This document shows, piece after piece, positions 48,093 to 60,491 of a stretch of 64,000 nucleotides of DNA. Numbering within the stretch: position 1 is the stretch's first letter; each line of letters starts with the position of its first letter. Source of the DNA: Carex sylvatica (taxonomy: Eukaryota; Streptophyta; Magnoliopsida; Poales; Cyperaceae); contig CAXKVR010000048.1 in the NCBI GenBank assembly GCA_964058845.1, forward strand, positions 186,001 through 250,000, written 5' to 3'. The position numbers were made by a program, and so were the translations under genes. The notes below the pieces were generated by a model. The model searched no databases, was not told where the DNA came from, and saw only the letters and a list, made by a program, of their open reading frames with translations.

Positions 48093-49934
48093 TGATAACG
48101 CCAAAATACATAGCAAAAATCATTACTTATTAGTACGAAAAATAACGAAAAAGTATATGCAAAGTACCTATTTTCTCAAATTATTCATTGCAGATGTGTT
48201 TTTAGGTCATTGTGTCAGGTTTTGGAGATAATTGCGAATTTAGGCTGAAAACAGAGCAAAAATGTCATATTTAGGCTGATTTTGAAGGAAGCATCAAAAT
48301 AGGGCATCACATAGAGTATGTAAACACCTCACACGAAGTGAACAACATGCAATATGGTGAAATTCACTGATATTCGGCTAAGTACAGAGCCTTACGGCAT
48401 AACTGATACTGCATGCAGTATAAATGCCTATACCCTATGAGCACACATCAATCCGTGGACTGTCTAGTTTAGATGAAATCTTGGCTGTTGGACAGCAACC
48501 TTCTAAAAGGATGAATTCCCAGATGTGGCAGGCTTTGCTACGCATTGAAGTCTATTTTAAGCTCTCCAAATATATCATGAAAAGCTATATTTGGCACTCA
48601 TGTTCTTCCATGATCTCCATGACTCCACACCTCTTAGGAAGACTATATAAACCCCTCATGTAATAGGAATTAATCTGCATATTTTAGTTGTTTAAGTCCA
48701 TAGTTTAGAGTAGAATATTGCGTGTAATTTCCAGAGTTTGGAGAAGAAGAGGCGCTCGAAGTCCAAGGCAGAAGAAGAAGGAGTTATCCAATGAAGAGAT
48801 GTTCTAGGTTATAAGTTATGTCTTTCTTTTATTACTTCTTTTATTTTGTCTTGGCTTTGAGTAGCTAAGATTCTTCTCTCTAGGGATGGATGTCATGAAT
48901 TATAATTTATCTCTTTACTATAATATTTATTTTTCTTTTATGTCTATTTGAGATTTCGTTATACTTAGAATGATATTGAAATATGTCCTTGCATACACAG
49001 TTCTATCTACTATATGACAATGTCATCTACATATCTATAGGTGTTAAGTCATTTTACCTCGGTGTGAGAGGGGATACAAGTAAGTACTATAAATACTTTG
49101 GCTAACGAGGCTTGACAGCAGTTCTAAGACTAGGGTTAGAACCCAGTGGGCTCCCTTGGAAGGATATAGATTAGATAGCATCTTGAATTATAATTAGAAA
49201 TTTATTTATTACTTGTAATGAATAGGGTTTAGGGTTATTAGTTAGCGACTAATAGGGGAATATAATTAATTAGGTTAGTGTGAGTGATTTAATTATATTA
49301 TGTCCTGTGATAATCTGAATTAACCCTAACAAGCTGACCTTAGAGTCGGAGAACCTTTCAAATACACATAGAACCGAACCCGAGCATTCGTAGGGACAGT
49401 ACCGGTATGAGGCTCTGCTCTGCGGGGTGGTCTATACCGTATGCAGTAGTGATAGTACCGTATACGGGGCCATATGCGACAGTGACAGAAGGCCGTATGC
49501 GAGTAGACATGAGTGTCATAAATATGTATTGAGATAATTAGAAGGAATTCATTCAAAATCCTAGAAGCTCCCTAAACTTGGTTGACATCAATTAGCATCT
49601 TCACCTATACCTTTGCTAGAAGAGCTGCTGCTGCTATTATCACTACTATTATCACTACTATTATTACTACTATTATTACTTTATTTATTTTATTTAGTAT
49701 ACACGCTACCAAACAAAACTTTATTGATTTTGTTTAGTATACACGCTACCAAACAAATCCAAAGAACATAGACTAGTACTAAATTGTTAAACTACTAATA
49801 TCTATCCCTGTGGATCGACACTCAACACTACTACACGGTAGGATTATACGCTTGTAATCCGACAGAGTAGCATTTGGGTAACTAAGTATATATTTACATA
49901 TACTAAAAGTTAGTAGTCTCATTTAGAGTCATCA
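48093..49934 (+). mobile_element. LTR-B: Athila-like 3' LTR
   Basis: 1842 bp, TGATAACGCCAAAAT...GAGTCATCA. The U5 end has the lineage phrase GGATCGACACTCAACACTACTACACGGTAGG, comparable to the other Athila LTRs here. It contains an (ATT/ATC) microsatellite at about 49636-49690 and a 29-bp duplication around TTTAGTATACACGCTACCAA. Satellite follows at the next base. Confidence 0.75.
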
Positions 49935-50710
49935 TGGAGACACTACTAGAGTACTGTAAAGACCTTCCATTGGAGTGTTGTATTATGGTTGCAACTATCC
50001 TCTTTTCTTGTCATATGGAGACACTATAAGTGTATTGTAAAGACCTTCAATTGGAGTGTTGTATTAGGATTGCAATTATTCTTCTCTTGCCATCTAGGAA
50101 TACTTCTAGAATGCTGCAAAGACCTTCAATTGGAGTGTTGTATTAGGATTGCAACTACCCTCTTCTTTTGACATTTGGAGACACTACTAGAGTGCTGCAA
50201 AAATATATTTAATTGGAGTATTTTAATTAGGGTTGCAACTAGCCTCTTCTCTTGGCATTTGCAGACACTACTAGAGTGCTACAAATACCTTCAATTGGAG
50301 TGTTGTATTAGGGTTGCAACTACCATTTTCTCTTGACATATGGAGACACTACTAGAGTACTGCAAAGACCTTCAATTGGAGTGTTGTATTAGGATTGCAA
50401 CTAGTCTTTTTTATTGTCATATGGAGACACTAGAAGTGTGCTGCAAAGAACTTCAATTGGAGTGTTGTATTAGAGTTGCTACTACCATTTTCTCTTGCCA
50501 TATGGAGACACTACTAGAGTACTGCAAAGACCTTCAATTGAAATGTTGCATTAGGATTGCAACTACCCTTTTTTCTTGCCATATGGAGACACTACAAGTA
50601 TACTGTAAAGACCTTCAATTGGAGTGTTGTATGAGGGTTGCAATTAACATCTTCTCTTTCCATATGGAGACACTATAAGTGTGCTGGAAAGACCTTAAAT
50701 TGGAGTGTTA
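49935..50710 (+). repeat. 81-bp satellite, right-hand block I
   Basis: About nine and a half plus-oriented monomers of the block I subfamily. The block begins TGGAGACACTACTAGAG, repeating the 12 bases that end the left block before LTR-A (37968-37979). It ends within a monomer at GGAGTGTTA. Confidence 0.9.
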
Positions 50711-52059
50711 TGTCTCTTTGGGGAAAATCATGATTGTTTGGTTGACATGGCCCTTTGCATAAATAATGTCTATGTATACGATCCTTCTCATTTGGCGGAT
50801 ATTGAGATATGGGTGGCCTTGAAGCGGGATCATAAGGACGTTCTTGTGAAGATGAAGAATGACTAGGGCATAAGCCAGACCCTATTTGTTATGATCCTTG
50901 TAAAGATGAATCAATTGGAAATTTAGGTCCCGACTTGTAGTATTTGTCCATTTTCTATTAACAAATTCAAAGAAAAAATTAGTGTTACCAAACAAATTGA
51001 ACAAGATCTCATACTAAAGGGACTTTATATCTTACAATATCTAAGAAACGTTGCTTTAGACAGTAAATGGTAAGCAAATGGTAAAAATAAACTGAATTAG
51101 CAAAAATAAAAGTAAACAATATATAATTAATTGTGCTTTAATTGACTGTTCTTTAGACAGTAAAATTAAACTGAATTAGCAAATGGTAAGCAATTCTGAG
51201 TTCAGCCCCATTAAAACAAATGTCTTACTGTGCTTTAATTGTCAAAAGCCAAAGCCAAGAGTCTAAGCAATTCTAATCATCTGATTCAGACATTCAGTTC
51301 TAAGAAAGAGTCTAAGCAATTCTAATTACCTGATTCAATTCTAATCATTTAATTGTCAAAAACCAAAACCAAGAGTCTTACTATGCTTAGTGCTTTAATT
51401 GTCAAAAGTCAAAATCTTACAATATCTAATCGTCTGATTCATTTCTAATTTCTTCAGCAATTCAAAAAGTCTAAGCAGTTAACTGAATCATATTAATAAG
51501 AAATTTCGAAATACAAAGAAGGGGATTTACCGAACAGCACTAGAGGCAGCTAGGGTTAGCGATAGCGGGCACATGAGGGCTGGGCGGCTGGCACATGCGG
51601 AGGTGGGGATGACACAGGCGGTGACATGAGGGATGTCACAGACGGTAACAGACGTGGCTATTCTTCTCTTTGCGCAGTGTAGGCGCAAGCAGAGGGTCTT
51701 CTCTTCGCGCAGAGTTTTTCTTTTCTTTTGCTCTCAGCAGTGAGCAGAGGGTTGAGAATTTTTTTTCCTCTGGGCTTTGGGTTATTGAGTTTGGATTCCG
51801 GGCACTAGGGTAGGCAAGTCCAATAAAAAGGTCCAGTGGAATTTTTTTTTTCAGAAGTAGACTAGTGCCTACCCCTACAGAACATCAGTTTCGCCCCTGA
51901 TGATGATTATATTTATCATGTCATTTATTTATTACTTCTACAGACTACAAATATGAATGGTAGATTGGTAGCTCATGTCTGGCTCTCAATAATAAAGACA
52001 AGGTTACCACTAAATTAGCAAAAGGCTCCAAGAGATATCCTTTTCCATGATTGGCATAT
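50711..52059. other. unassigned repeat-like DNA
   Basis: It begins with a short open stretch (about 50712-50861; VDMALCINNVYVYDPSHLADIEIW) that looks like a protein remnant but is not recognised. From 51040 to 51480 phrases such as CAATTCTAATCATCTGATTC and GTGCTTTAATTGTCAAAA recur. Near 51535-51720 it is GC-richer. At 51885-51899 it reads CAGTTTCGCCCCTG, which inverted is CAGGGGCGAAACTG, a hAT-like terminus, but no left partner was found. Confidence 0.4.
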
Positions 52060-52062
52060 ATT

Positions 52063-52740
52063 CATTACTAGAATTTACAATATTTCCCACGGTATGAAAT
52101 ATGATTTCCCACGGTAGGAAGGGTCCATGGAAAAAAATTTGCGATTTCTGACACACTCTATTATTTCCAACGGTAGACCTATGGAAAAAGTAGTGCATGG
52201 AAATCCCTGCTATCTGCGCATGGAAATGCTTCCTATCTGTCGTTGGAAATACTAATGCTTGACCCATGACCCGCCAAACAGACCAGATATTATATTTTAT
52301 TACAAGTTCATGGAAATACCTTGCTTCATACCGTTGGAAATACTAATGCCTGCCAAATAGACCCAAAAATTATATTTTATTGATAGTTCATGGAAATACC
52401 TCTCCCCATGCCATTGGAAAAACTATTGCCTGACCCATGACCCGCCAAATAGACCCAAAATTATTTTTTATTGATAGTTCATGGAAATACCTCTCCCTAT
52501 GTCGTTGGAAATAAATGGGAAGTTGGGAGACATTATTTCCATGAACTACCCTTGGAAATATTTTGCTTAATCTTTTTATATTATTTTATAGCGAATGTGC
52601 ATGGAAATACCGGAGAACTATACCCTGAGAAATGTTTTATTCATTCAGTTTACATTATTTTATGTTAGACTTATTATTTTCATGGGACTTCCGTTGGAAA
52701 AGCTTATTTCATGGAGACAGAAGCATTTAAGTTTATTTGA
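52063..52740. repeat. left subterminal repeat region of the CACTA element
   Basis: Many short direct and inverted copies of CATGGAAATA and CGTTGGAAAT, with a longer repeat (TGACCCATGACCCGCCAAA ... TATTTTATT) at about 52260, 52340 and 52430. Such subterminal motifs bind the accessory transposase in En/Spm. Binding here is inference. Confidence 0.75.
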
Positions 52741-53472
52741 TATCTCCCTTTGTAGCAATAAATTAAAGTAGATCACAGCATACATCACAAAATATTTAAT
52801 TGCGATAAAATTGAAAACATAAATTTTGATATTTGGACAAAGCCAATCTATTTAATTGAGATACAAAATATTTTGACAAATCGAAGCAATACATGCTTTC
52901 TTCCTTTTACAGTGAATGACTCATCCTGCAATATATCCTTTTACAGTGTTAGTAAATGAGTAAAATAAGTAATTACAATTAGTAAACAGTGAACATACAT
53001 ACATACATACATACATAAATACACTAGATTAACAAGGTCATGTAAATAAATATATTTTCTAATAAAAAATAATACAAGATGGGTACTGTCGTAATTATAA
53101 CAGTTATAATTATATCATCTTTTGAAAAACAATACAAGATGGATATTAATTGTCATTTTTAAAGCAAAATCACAAGTACGACATAATATAGGGACCAAAG
53201 TGTAAATTTCTCATTTACTGTACTAACAAGGTCCCATATACATAATGAAAATGAATATGCAAAAGCTCAACTATTACACATGTTCCCATAGAAACCAACA
53301 GCAAGCAGTACCTGTTAAAAAAAAAAGAACATAGATCAGAAAAGGAATTTGACCTAAATGAAGCACACCGGATTAGAAAAATGTAAAGTAAAGTGAAATA
53401 AAAAACCAAACACACATGTATGTTGCTTTACCAATTAATATTCTTCATCGGGATCATCGAAGTTTAGGTCAA
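52741..53472. other. non-coding part of the CACTA element
   Basis: AT-rich sequence between the left subterminal array and the TNP2-like gene. It includes an (ACAT)n microsatellite near 52995-53016 and two similar AATACAAGATGG boxes (53070, 53131). No gene is seen. Confidence 0.5.
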
Positions 53473-56400
53473 TTAAAATTCTTCATCAGAATTATCGTCA
53501 TTACTGTGATACACTTGCTCCATGTCATGCTCTTCCTTACCTTTCTCTACTTGGTTTTTGTCCCTCGCCATAGATTGTTGTGGATCAGATGTTGTTGGCG
53601 GGAGGAATGTTCTTTTGTCCACTAGCTCGAAGTCATTTTCTCCAAAGACGATACCATCCCAATCAAAGTCCGGTCCATCTGAAACCGAGATTGGATTATC
53701 TGGCCTTTCATCATGGTAAAATTCTAAGTTGGAATCATCGCCCTCAGCTTAAAACCTTGACTTTGGGCTTGTTTTAAATGCCACCCACCAAGACAGTCTT
53801 TCGGGCTTGGTAGATGCATATGGTAGGTAACACACTTGGGTTGCTTGAGCTGCTAATACAAATGGCTCGTAAGTTGCTAGGCGAGAAGTGTGGTTAACCT
53901 CAATAATACCATGTGCATGGTCGACCTTTACACCGTTTATTATGTCAAACCAATCATATCTAAATACAACTACCGTGTGGGCATCATATTCTAGTGCAAT
54001 GACCTCTTGGAGAACTCCATAGTAGTCGATTTGTGGGGCATTTGCATCACACTCACCTTTGATGCAAACACCGAAGCTTTGAGTTGTCTTGTCCTCCCCA
54101 TATGCTTTTGTGTGAAAGCGATACCCGTTGACTTCGTACCCTTCGTAGAAGTATGCTTGTTTGTTAGGCATGAGTCCTAACATTCATATGTAGTAATTAT
54201 TTTCATCACGTGAATTAATGACCTTTTTTCGCAACCAATGTGCGAAACCATCTTGACGAACCTTTGGTAAGTCTTGGAGGCTTGTGGCTATTCTATAATT
54301 GAGCATGCATGTATCAAACTCTCTGCACATTATAATATCTCATAATATTATATTTCTATAGATTTTATAATATATACTTTTGACAACATCAAAAGAAAAT
54401 TAATGAGATTGTACCCCAAGTATTTCTCACAGATCTCTGGATAATTGAGGATGACATAGGTGTGTGCAGCATTAAATCTCTTTCATCAAGATACTTCCCT
54501 TTTTTCCAACCAGTGAACTGGCCCGGAGTATCGCATACTGAAAGTAGCCCAGATGGACGGCTACTTGTTCCAACTCCTTGGCCAATGTTAGTTTTATCTG
54601 CAAAATATTGTGTTGAAGTAGTACCAATTTCTTTGGCAATTGTAGCATCCACGATTGAACCCTCAACACGTGCCTTGTTTGTGACTCTCATCCGTTGTTC
54701 CTTGTTACTCCTATAATTGCATATATAATTTAGTGTTAGTAGTTACATATATGGTTATGGTTTATAAATAGAAGCAATATGAAACACACATTTCACATGG
54801 AAACATCCATCGGGATCTTACTGGCCCACCCATTCTAGCCTCATATGCTACATGCACAACAAGATGCTCCATTGAATCGAAGAAAGCTGGTGGAAATATT
54901 TTTTTCGCCTTGAACATTGTAACGATAATATCATCTTCTAACTGGGCCACCCTCACTGGATCAAGATCCTTGGCACAAATCTCTCTAAAGAAGGCTGAAA
55001 ACTCACATAAGACATCCCATACAGAATCCGGGACAAAGTCTCGAAAGGCGACGGGGAGGAGGCGCTCCATGAACACATGTAAGTCATGACTTTTGAGCCC
55101 AATGAGTGTTCTAGTGTCTAGGTTAACACACCTTGACCAATTGGATGCGTAGCCATCTGGAAACCTTATTATATCCTTGAGCTATTTTAAAACAATCTTC
55201 TTATCCTGTGGAAAGAGTGCGAATGGCGCCTTTGGTTTTTTCATCTTTCCTAGATTATTGTCGACCGGAATTAGATGCTGGTTGGGACGATCGCATAATA
55301 GAGCTAAATCTTTTCTGGCTTATTTATTATCCTTGGTTCTGCCACCTATGCTTAGAAGCGTGTATAGCAAATTTTCGGTGAAATTCTTCTCCAAATGCAT
55401 CATATCCAAATTGTGATGCAGCAACTTGTCTTTCCAATAAGGTAAACTCTAGAAAATACTCTTCTTTTGCCAATGATGGGTCACACCATAACCATCAATC
55501 TGTTTTAAATCTATGGTTTTATCCCATTTGATCGGTTGTATTAAACTCACTATGTTTTCAAGCTCCTCTCCCGTCAATCGTTGTGGTGGTGGATCATTAT
55601 CGACTGCACCTTTTTTGAAATTCTTCATATCTCGACGGAATGCATGGTGCGGAGGCAGGAAGCACCTATGACACCCCTACAAACATGCTTTTCCACCATG
55701 TGCAAGTTGAAAAGCCTTTGTCTGACCCAAGCAATAATAACACGCGAACTTACCTTTTGTACCCCACCCACATAGCATCTCATAAGCCGGGTAATCACTC
55801 ACTGTCCAAATAAGTTGTGCATGCATCTTGAAATTCTCTCTTTTATATCCATCCCATGTCATTGCTCTATCCTCCCATAATTTATTGAATTCGTCGATTA
55901 AAGGTTCAATTCGTCCTGAGATGACAAGCGTGAGGAACATGCTATCTTCTTTCATTATCATCCCAGGGGGTAGGTTATACGGAAAAACAAATACCTGCCA
56001 ACACAAATATGGAGCTGCACTCGAGTTGAATGGCGTGAACCTATATGTTGTTAGCCCCAACACGATATTTCTACACTCGTCTGCAAAATCAGGATATCTA
56101 CGAGAGAATTCTTTCCAAGCCTCACCATCCGCCGGATACACCATCAACGGGGCTTTGTGACGCACACCTTCTTTGTGCCATCTCATATTATTCGCTCCTA
56201 TTTTGGTCATGTATAACATTTGCAATCGGGGTGTGATAGGTAGGTAACGGAGACCTTTTGTAGAACAAGTTTTTTGGAGGATCCAGTTGGCTTATATCTA
56301 GATTCATGGCACACATCACACTCTGTTTTATCCTTGTTTTTCTTGTAATACAACATACAAAAGGTAGGGTATACATCTATTTTCTCGTGGTCCATGCCCA

Positions 56401-57056
56401 ATTCGTCAACCAATCGCTTTGCCTGGTAGAAATTTTCTGGCATTTCTTCACCACAAGGAAGTGTGCTTTTCATGAGTTACAGCATATCATCAAAAGCTCT
56501 TTGGCTCCACTGGTGTTTTGACTTCAAAGCTATGGCACGCGTCACAAGTGACAAGACGGTGTGTGTCTCGCATTTCATTTCACCAATGGTGTTAAATTTC
56601 CAAGTGGTGTTTGCGATGCTTCCATCATGTCGAACCATTTCTTCGCCACTCCTTGTAGTGTCTCCTCATTCCAATCAAACCCTTGAGGAGCAACATCCCT
56701 TACCAACTCTTCTATTTGATAAGTGCCAAAGTTCAAAGTGGGTGGACTGTGTGGTTGAGACTAGCTGAACATGGTAGTGGCTCTCCATGTTTGTGCCAAA
56801 TCTGATATGAGTTACAAAAGCCGGACCGATAAACATGTAGTTCGACAGTCCCTGCTTCTTTGTTGTAGAGGTTGTCACATGACATACACGGACATGGGAT
56901 AGACTTCCTCCCCTGTCGATCGACATGCACAACAGAGGGTTTAGTCAAGGCTGTTGCAATAAATTCGGCAACACCATTAGTGAATTCAGGTTCAAGAGTT
57001 CCACCTGAGTTTTGATATGGCGAAGCTTCGATCCACCGTATTTTATTTGTGGCCAT
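53473..57056 (-). pseudogene. TNP2-like CACTA transposase
   Basis: The catalytic transposase of the element. From the ATG at 57056 (MATNKIRW) the order is as follows. A transposase-associated N-terminal domain contains CPCMSCDN and YQIWHKHGE (about 56760-57056). Next comes the TNP2 linker (LPENFY-type EEMPENFYQAKRLVDELG, 56207-56473, with CDVCHESRY). The transposase core (55677-56225) has WKEFSRRYPDFADECRN, LSYNLPPGM-like VFPYNLPPGMIMKEDSMFL and CYYCLGQTKAF. A DUF4218-type region (54762-55076, MFMERLLPVAFRDFVP) and a DUF4216-type region (53749-54183, VVVFRYDWFD) follow. An acidic tail closes at 53473. Frame changes between blocks include probable introns and real lesions. A TAA near 53750 (KSRF*AEGDD) interrupts the tail. 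Confidence 0.85.
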
Positions 57057-57500
57057 ACGATCACTATATTTTATATTGGCTTGATGAATATCTAGACGAA
57101 CATCAAATCTCACCCAAAGTCACTAGAATGAAATAAATGTGATACTCTTCGATTTAAACGGTTCCGATCGACTATCGGATAATACATACTCGCAGGCCTT
57201 CATTTCCCTACATGGCAAGAGTTGATGTTCTATGTTGTTTCTTAAAGGATGTGAGTTATTCATTAAAAACTATCTTTATGTTATTTTATTTTATTTTACA
57301 AATTTTTTAGTGAATCATAAACATGCTACTTTATACATTATTGCGTAAATTTCATTTATCAAGCATGAAAATCAAATTTATTTCACATTTAATGTTGACA
57401 GATCCAATTTATATGTGGTTTTCTTTAACACAGCAGTTCTGGCTATGAGCAGCACTGTCTTATATAATCAAAGGAGCTCCCTACTACAAGTCTGTGCTGC
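57057..57500. promoter_or_regulatory. divergent intergenic region between the two transposase genes
   Basis: About 445 bp of AT-rich DNA between the start of the minus-strand TNP2-like gene and the proposed start of the plus-strand TNP1-like gene. By position it must hold promoter functions for both. No specific box is called. Confidence 0.4.
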
Positions 57501-60491
57501 ATGAAGATGAAATCACTATGTCCATTTAAAATGAAAGAAAATTGTGCTAAGGAAACACATTCTCCCTGTATGCATACTCGCACCATTCCTAATACCATGG
57601 GTATGAATCTGGACCGCTGTTTTTACTCTCCACGATGCTCAAAACTGATAAATCATTATATCCCAAACACTTGCCCAAATCTCAAAGCTATCGGATTACA
57701 TCTCCCACCGTAAAATTGGAACGATGCCCTAGACCCTTCCAACTGGCGGCCACCCAAACCCCTCTCTAATTTCTCAAAATTTGGTGAAATACTCCATTTT
57801 GAAAAGGTTAGTTTGACCAACAAAGATAACCGCACAAAGTCGGGACTATTGGTTGCCAATCACTGTGGATCAGCCAGCTCACACCAGCATTTTGGTAAAT
57901 TGGTAAGCTTCATCAAATATTAGGTTCCCAAATTAACAATATTTGTAATTTAAAGACTCATCTGACCTTTAATACTATTTGTTTATTCATTTTCATGTGT
58001 AGAAAAAATTAAACAATGGAAAAGAGCCATCGATGGGGGAACTTTACCTCCATACTCATAGTCGTCGACAAGATGGGAAATCACCAGTTGTTGCCCAAAT
58101 AGCTTCATCTGTCATACCGGGCGGGGCTGAAACCAATGAAAACACTGATGTAAATGGCCTTCTGGATCCAAGTACTGAGGAGCCCACCACACTGGTTACA
58201 GATTATGATATGCACTCCTTGTATTTTACCAACTCGGAGGCAAAAAAACTTTATGTAAGTTGTATTATTTACATTAATGTTCATTTATTATGATCGTAGT
58301 TCATAACAAGGTCAGAATTAATATAACTTCGCAACTATGTCCATAAATCTTAATCCAGGGGTGAATTTCAACATATTTGTTGCATGACATCCATAGGAAA
58401 AAGTGAAGGACATGACGGCTGATCAGGCCACATCTGGCATGGACGAGAGCACCATGTTTCTGACAGCTGCTGGCAGATTAAAACACGGTAGGGTTAAGGA
58501 TTTTGGAAGCATGCTTCGCGATAAGGTGCCAGCAGCAACCACCCGAGCCAGGCCCAAACACATAGCTTCTTCTGGCTCTGTGTTGACAAACAATGAATGG
58601 CAGGGAATCCAAAGTCGCGAAGAACTGGAAATGCGCTTAGCTGAACGTGAACGTCTTCTTGATGAGGAGAGGGTTGTGAGGGAGATAAAAATAGCAGCTT
58701 ACGACTTAATGTTCAGTCAAATATATAGCATGTATGGGGCACAAATGCCAACTTCACAGGTAATTAAGACCAATTTGTTAGTTAATTTAGGGTTATAAAT
58801 TTGATTGTGTTGAAAGATTTTGATATAGCACTGCATTTTAGCTTTTACCTTGCTTCTCTTCAGGTCACACTTTTAACTATAGAACATAACAATGTATATT
58901 TTATTCATTTTTCACTTGGTAATTTACGGATTATAACACTACTTGCATATACCATGTTTAGGATCAAGGGCTCACCAATCAACCATCTCATGGAGGAGCT
59001 TCACTTATGCAGATGTCCATCTCCCAGGTAATGAGTTAAATATTATTCTCTCTTGTTCAATTCATGTCATCAAGTACACTGGTACAGAATAATAGTTCCA
59101 TGTCATGTGTTACATACTAGTAGTGTCGCATGCATTATACTAATAAATGCGATTTATTCTTTTTTTTTTGCTCTTCTTTCTGATTTTCCTTTGTTTTGAG
59201 CATAGTTCAATGTTTTGCCAATTCATAGTTCTGAAAAAACTAAGTACCAGTTCTGTAGTTACGTCCTTGGTTGTTGAACCATCTTTTGTGACAACAGTCT
59301 ATATTAGAAACTTGTCTCTGCAATGCATGTCAGGTGGGGCCTCTTTTTGTGCTTGCATAGCCACTATTTAGCTTAAAGTTGTTATTTTAATAGAATCAGG
59401 GTCTAAGTTAGTCATTGTAGCAAAAACTGGATACTACTATGTGCTGAGTATTCAGAGGACATATTAGAAGGGTAAAATTGAAATGATAGGGTAAGGTTAA
59501 AATGGATTATCCAACATGTAATCGCTTCCACTGCCAAAATTGACTAGTGTATTTTCCCCATCTTGAGGGTTGTATATGCATAAATGATATTTGTAACAAT
59601 AACATGCTGTGTCTATGTGGTATAGGGTCAAGGGCTCACCAATCAACCATCTCGTGGAGGAGATTCGCTTATGCACATGCCTATCTCCCAGGTAATGAGT
59701 TAAATATTGTTGATTTCAGATTTAACTTCCTATTAAAATCTGCTAAATGAGGGTTCATGTAGCTACTGTTATAAGTAACTTGAGGGTTGTATATGCATAA
59801 ATAATCTTTGTAACAATAACATGTTGTGTCTATGTGGTATAGGGTTAAGGGCTCACCAATTAACCATCTCGTGGAGGAGCTTCGCTTATGCATATGTCCA
59901 TCTCCTAGGTAATGAGTTAAATATTGTTGCTTTCAGATTTAACTTTATAGTAAAATCTGCTAAATGAGGGTTCATGTAGGTACTGTTATAAGTAACTTGA
60001 GGGTTGTACATGCATGAATAATCTTTGTAACAATAATATGCTGTGTCTATGTGGTATAGGGTCAAGGGCTCACCAATCAATTGGGTTCATGTAGCTACTG
60101 TTATAAGTATGCTCAAATTTAAATAAAATGGGTGAAGTGTAACCAAATTGATGTAGCTGATAAGTCATTAGGTCAACCAACAGTTCAATCACATTGACTG
60201 GTTATATGATGCAAAATCATGTCAACACCAAGGAGTCTTTCCAGAACTCATGATTCAAATTAGTAAAGTGTAGAATTCATTACTTGAGGGATGTATATGC
60301 ATAAATCACATTTGTAACAATAATATGCTGTTTCTATGTGGTATACATAGGGTCCTATTTTTCTGACGCAACCAAACCAGGGAGGGGCTTTCCAAGCACT
60401 ACTAAATCATGCTCAAGCTGGAAATGATGACTCGACAAGGGGTGAGGACGAATGGTTCGAGAATTCTACCTTCCACATGAACCAGCGTTAG
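57501..60491 (+). pseudogene. TNP1-like (Ptta/En/Spm) CACTA accessory protein
   Basis: A DNA-binding-type accessory transposase protein. The exon chain runs 57501-57902, 58003-58254, 58397-58759, 58962-59027, then repeated small exons, then 60351-60491, all joining in phase 0 with GT-AG borders. Family traits are the NKDNRTKS...ANHCGSASSHQHFG block, then GELYLHTHSRRQDGK, and a C-terminal charged coiled coil (REELEMRLAERERLLDEERVV). A TAA at 57711-57713 interrupts the first exon. The 66-bp exon following the coiled coil is present in three to four copies (59626-59691, 59843-59908, 60060-60080 partial). The true start is uncertain. Confidence 0.7.
58962..60082 (+). repeat. tandemly duplicated 66-bp exon with flanking intron
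   Basis: Exon copies at 58962-59027, 59626-59691, 59843-59908 and a truncated one at 60060-60080. Each has a GGTCAAGGGCTCACCAATCA-type start, an AG acceptor and a GTAATGAGTTAAAT donor. The last three are about 217 bp apart, with matching intron (TGTGTCTATGTGGTATAG before, GAGGGTTCATGTAG after). Copy 3 has three in-frame stops; copy 4 is cut by a deletion. Exons are 22 codons in phase 0-0. Confidence 0.85.

Noticed and set aside
37980..49934. LTR-A and LTR-B as the two ends of one ordinary retrotransposon
   Set aside because: The LTRs are clearly diverged, LTR-A is truncated, no primer site follows it and no gag-pol lies between them. It is kept only as a hypothesis in the findings.
34665..50710. 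CRISPR-like appearance of regularly spaced repeats
   Set aside because: There are no unique spacers: the whole 81-bp unit repeats. The setting is a plant nuclear genome.
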